DNA of 64,000 bases from Ophioderma brevispina. Its lineage: Eukaryota > Echinodermata > Ophiuroidea > Amphilepidida > Ophiodermatidae. Shown piece after piece: positions 59,595-64,000 of the stretch; the first letter of the stretch is position 1, and every line of letters begins with the position of its first letter. The stretch lies in contig JAMKCH010010266.1 in assembly GCA_023653785.1 (NCBI GenBank), positions 1 through 64,000 of the forward strand, read 5' to 3'. The position numbers were made by a program, and so were the translations under genes. The notes beneath the pieces were generated by a model. That model was not told the DNA's origin, did no database searches, and saw only the letters and a program-made list of their open reading frames with translations.

Positions 59595-61725
59595 CAAACA
59601 CAAGTTAGCACCTGGTCTACTGACATGTTAGAGGCGCGAAGAATATTCCCATACAGTTACAGCATTCAATAGCCTTATCACGTCTGATTAAGCGAGAATT
59701 TTAAAAGAACCAAGACCTGCAGATGCTCACCGCCCCCCCAAATTTTTTTGTTTTTAAAACTGTTTGCGGCATTGCTTTGTTCGTTGCCCGGCGTTGACGT
59801 CACATGTCAACTCATCTATAGTTTACTATAGCTTGGACCTCTGGTTGCAGAAATATGGATCAAAATAACCTACACTATGTCCAATGCCAACCAAAAGTCA
59901 TAAATAGGATCTAAATCTTTAAAAATGTTAAATCCATCTGTAAAGTATAAATCCCGATCCTCTCATATAGAATTAAAAAAAAGTTTCATATATGGTCACT
60001 ACTGACATGACTGAGATATGGGATTAAATAGGAAAAGCGCATTGGCTCCATTTTTTGTCCTAGAAAGTTTCGTATTTTAGACCCTATTTTCCCCTGTAAC
60101 TTTGTAACTATGGATCTCTGATAGGGTAAATATATTATGCAATATTGAAACCATCATGAAAATAGGAAGAAAATGAGGTAATTTCACATTTGAATACCTT
60201 GATATTTTGGACTTATGCTAATTTCCCATATGATCATGAATGAAAATGCATAATTTTTAAATTTTTGAAAAAAAGAACAAAACAGTCGCTTACAGATGCC
60301 GAAGATTTTCAAGGAGCAAATTTTGGGTACCTGACGACAACATGGAACTTTTGACACATCGGTCTACACTTAAATATTCCCAAGACTGACAAATGTCTAA
60401 TGTGATTTTACACTTCCTTTGAGCATTTCCTTCTTGATCCATATTTAACTTTTCACAAAATCACCGCGTTTCTTAAAAAATCAAATGAGTTAGAGCGCGG
60501 GCAATATCGAGCGTCCCTCAGCTCCGCACGTCCTGAAAGATCTCACGGTGTTAAAATGTCGTGACAGGTTTAGCTGAAATCGCCATGGAAAAGTTCCATA
60601 GGAAAGTCTCTCATTGGTTACTCAGACTTTAATTCAGTCATATAACACATGCCACACTTAGTCACAGAAAATTGAGCGCGATGAGCATTGCCGCTTCATG
60701 ACGTCATACCAGGCAGACTGGTTTCATGTATATGAATTCAATTCAGTCGTGAAATGGCCGGCTAATATTTGGTGCTTCCGTGAGACTGGGGTTTGGTGGT
60801 GAGCGGAGTTGACTGCAGAAGGGATGTGGTAGTGGGCCACCATCAGTGATAATGAAATGGTACCGTTGTGTAATGAAATCTGGACTTATGGCAGTGCACT
60901 TTGAAGCGGTAATAACGGGAGTGTATACCAGCCGAATGAACCGCGTTAGGTTCAATCAAGTAGAACTGTTTGCCATTTAATCAGATTGTTTTACTCTTGT
61001 TTTAAGGTACTAAGCTCAAGGACACGGAAGGGAACGAATGTACCGAACAGTTTAACCGCAGCTGACCTTTTTAATTTCGAACTTATGACGTACGTAAATT
61101 AATTGATTAACTGCTTTATTAGGTTTCAGAAATCACCGCGAAAATCGCTCTTTTCATTCAAGTATAAAAATGAAGTATAATTAATATTAACATTTTATCA
61201 AATAGCCTACTGTTGCTTCAATGAACTTATGCACTTCCCAAGAGTGATATTGTGATAACTTTCTTTTTTATAAACATATTGCAAAACACTTCTAATGTAA
61301 AATTGACTAATGCGACAAACTTTTTTTGCACAGGGCTGACATTCCCTCCAACTACATACTTAGAGAACACTATCAGTGATTTTCAGAAAAATGAGCAAAC
61401 ACTGCACTTATTTTGGTTGAAGTTTAGTTTGTTTACACTGTTGTATTCGACATTATTGTAGTTAAGTTCCTTGTAAATGATAGATGCTGAAAATTAAGCA
61501 AAATTTTACAGTTATTTACCTAATTATTATGACATATTGTTATGTATTTTTTCTATCTGCAGGAGGATTCCACATTTGAAGTAGACGTACACGCCTCGCG
61601 CATACTATCTTAACCTCTCTACTGTTCTATGGAGCCATTTTAACACGCAGAAGCAATTTATCTAAAATTTTGGAATCAGGCGTTTTGTTCATATGCTTCC
61701 ACCTACCTTTAAGAGCAAAGTCTAA
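59595..61725. other. No recognisable gene
   Basis: Mostly plain. At 60440-60720 the sequence is richer in CpG and contains a perfect tgacgtca (CRE-like) near 60697, but no adjoining exon was found. Confidence 0.4.
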
Positions 61726-61734
61726 CAAACTTAA

Positions 61735-62094
61735 AGGCTGACTCAGAGATTTTCTGATGAGGGCGCACTCAATTTTCAAACAAATTGCGTTTTTTGCATA
61801 TACATAATGCTTGTCCATGCACTAATCACTGTGTGAAATAACTAAGCTCAAATCGAAGGCCTTCATATAGAAAATCACAACTTTGTTATAGAATTCCGGA
61901 TCCGGAAATTTTGTTATACACGGTATCCTATGGCACTGTTATACTGTACATAAATGTTAACTGCGTGATAACGGAAAATCCGATTGATCTCTAACTTTGG
62001 AATTAAGCATTTTAGGTAACTATCTTTAGTTCTAGATGACTATTTTCAATTACTACACAACAAAATTATATTTCGAAAATCTCTGAATCAGCCT
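61735..62094 (-). mobile_element. T2-type MITE family B, copy 2
   Basis: A 360-bp element with termini AGGCTGACTCAGAGATTTTC and, on the right, the inverse AGGCTGATTCAGAGATTTTC. Perfect TTAA flanks lie at 61731-61734 and 62095-62098. It is the reverse complement of the element at 27557. The almost intact ends suggest the youngest family B insertion here. Confidence 0.9.
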
Positions 62095-62099
62095 TTAAT

Positions 62100-63690
62100 T
62101 TGAAAATAAATGACTGATTGTGACTGTAACTGCAAAATCTACTCTTAAAAGACAGAGTTCTTATTTATTATCTTATTTTTATGTTATTTTTACTCATATT
62201 TCAATTTCATTAAAGCAGAAATTGGTCTATGTAGATCAAATGGGGTCGCATAATAACTGATAATTCTTGAAACATTTGTATAAAAATTAGATGCTGTCGA
62301 ATATTTTTCTCTTTCAAATTCTTTCAACAACCATCAAAATATGTGGAAATAATGAATTATTTTAACAACAATATTTACCCGGGTACGAGCTGACTGCCCT
62401 ATCTTTCCCATGTATGCTTTGTACAGTATTATTGATTATCCAATTTTACCAATATCAAAAGCCATACGCTAGCCAAACGACAAAACCGCTATCATTGATC
62501 GTCTCAAACTGCGGAAGTCTTTTCGCACATTTTGACAGAATGGCGTTGCATTCAAATAAACATGTAAAAACAGGTCAATCAAAACACATTTCATAGCAAT
62601 ACATCTTTACAACTCTCAACCGCCTCGAATACAGCGATTTGAAGAACCGCAATATTGACTCGTAAATTCCTTTATGAAAGCATGACACAAAATCACCAAA
62701 TCTCTTCTAAACATCTTAACCCCCATTCACAAATCTTACACCGAACCAGTACCAAAACTCCACAAGCACGGATTTAAAACGCCTCTTGTTCTTTATAGCT
62801 TTTATATGATGCTTTTAAGCCCTCGACGTTTTGAAATCAGAACTGAAATGTATTGGAAGGGACGGTGAATTAGTCTGTTTCAAGACTATCTTGATATGGC
62901 CCACTGAAAATCGCTGCTGCCTTTGACTGTGCTCACGCGAGTTTTGAACTCCGTAAATTGAAATATTTCTTATTTTCCCTTTAAAATATAAAGCATAAAT
63001 AATTTATGCTAATTAGTGTAATTACAACCAACTTCACCTACCCAAACACATACATATAATAGGATACATCTACGTGTATATTCTTATATATTCTTATATA
63101 TCAATATAAAACTCAAGTTGAAGTTATGTTTATTTTACGCAACGAAAACAAAAAAGTGTCTCGAAATTTTTCTGCCAGACGCTTTCCGTATTCAAAAGAA
63201 TAAGGAACAAAAATAAAGTGTATACTTTGCTATTACATGTTTAACCACCTCTGTGAGATGTTGTAATAGACATTTGAAATATTAACATTATTATTCCAAT
63301 TACATTATTGTAACCAAGCTTTTGTTCCTGAATACCTTTTCACCGATACCGAATTGCTTTTCACATTTACATTTCAAAACTCCTTCTTTGTATATAGTGA
63401 GCAGAATTTTAAGCACTTATTGGCGGCCATCTTGGACGTGTCCAGGAAGTGTTAAAGCGTACTGTTACATAAAGACAAAGTACAATACGTCGTTGGGCTA
63501 CAATCTTTATTTCCCCCTATCTCCCTGAGGAATGTTCGCAACAATGCAGTACCCATGCATCACTGAATATAGGGTATATGCCTTTTGCGTCAAAATTAAT
63601 TTACAGCAGTTTGATATTCTTCAACAGCAGTCTTCTCTTCAGACACTAGAGAGATATGGTTGTTAAGTACAAAGCTGTACTTGTGCAACA
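62100..63690. other. No recognisable feature
   Basis: AT-rich sequence; only short open frames without family resemblance. Confidence 0.45.
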
Positions 63691-63691
63691 A

Positions 63692-63895
63692 TGCACTCTA
63701 AAAACAGTGTTTAGAAAGTGAAGGCAAGGTGGTGTTAGGTGTTTAATATTTAGCAATTAAACACTTTGTATTTAGAAATTAAACACATGGTGTTTAGAAA
63801 TTAAACACTTGGTGTTTAGAAATTACACAGTTGGTGTTTAGATATTTGACATGTTTAGAGATTAAACGCTTCTAAACGTTTTAAAATACATGTAT
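63692..63895 (+). repeat. GTGTTTAGAAATTAAACAC tandem array
   Basis: About five copies of a ~20-bp unit, ttggtgtttagaaattaaacac, each nearly its own reverse complement, between actctaaaaacagtgtttag and a decayed copy near 63880. Confidence 0.82.
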
Positions 63896-63899
63896 TTGG

Positions 63900-63980
63900 G
63901 AGCACGTGTGGCGCAAGTATAAAGCGCAGGACTCATGATCATAAAACCATTGTACATCGTAAGTTCGGGAGGGAAGGGGT
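63900..63980 (+). mobile_element. tRNA-like SINE head
   Basis: agcacgtgtggcgcaagtat is a good A-box region, followed by aaagcgcaggactcatgatcat and a degraded B box (taagttcggg). The window ends soon after, so the tail cannot be judged. Confidence 0.5.
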
Positions 63981-64000
63981 CCAAAATAAGCCATTAGATA

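Noticed and set aside
60440..60720. Promoter or CpG island near a perfect CRE-like tgacgtca
   Set aside because: No first exon, TATA box or transcript evidence next to it; a single 8-bp match is expected by chance in a window of this size.

Overview
This 64 kb window looks like nuclear DNA from an animal, most probably a marine invertebrate and possibly an echinoderm or another invertebrate deuterostome. It is AT-rich, has no long open reading frames, no bacterial-style operons and no rRNA, tRNA or CRISPR loci. It is packed with small inverted-repeat transposons. The taxonomic guess rests on overall texture and on one SINE-like tail that I associate with such genomes, so it is weak.

The only cellular gene I can support is a monocarboxylate transporter (SLC16/MCT, major facilitator superfamily) on the minus strand. 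Four coding exons are visible, in transcription order: about 43812-43990 (TM1), 30102-30397 (TM2-TM4), 6217-6344 (TM5-TM6) and 5911-6068 (TM7). The first two introns are about 13.4 and 23.7 kb; the third is only about 150 bp. The exon borders carry plausible splice sites, and the first two junctions are both phase 1. The TM8-TM12 exons should lie beyond the left edge. Exon 2 breaks frame near 30190, so the gene is either decaying or the assembly has an indel there.

Most of the rest is mobile-element debris. At least six unrelated short families (called A, B, C, D, M and O here; N is probable) begin with AGG directly after a TTAA target and end with CCT before TTAA. That is the signature of Kolobok/T2-type DNA transposons, and all appear non-autonomous. 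Other structures are CACTGTTA-ended elements with TA flanks, long fold-back elements (for example 53999-54890 and 48271-49302), a terminal-inverted-repeat element carrying an internal tandem array (4948-5573), several short near-perfect hairpins, tRNA-derived SINE-like pieces and one decayed non-LTR retrotransposon 3' end (about 16640-17330).

Layout: 1-5900 holds hairpins and the array-bearing element; 5911-6344 MCT exons; 6490-10000 a minisatellite, fold-backs, an ATT tract and families A and C; 10000-16100 mostly unremarkable, with a SINE, purine tracts and a CACTGTTA element; 16600-19500 LINE debris, family M, repeat W and a further fold-back; 19500-30100 repeats and arrays; 30102-30397 MCT exon; 30500-43350 dense MITEs; 43812-43990 MCT exon 1; 44000-64000 fold-backs, tandem repeats and plain sequence.
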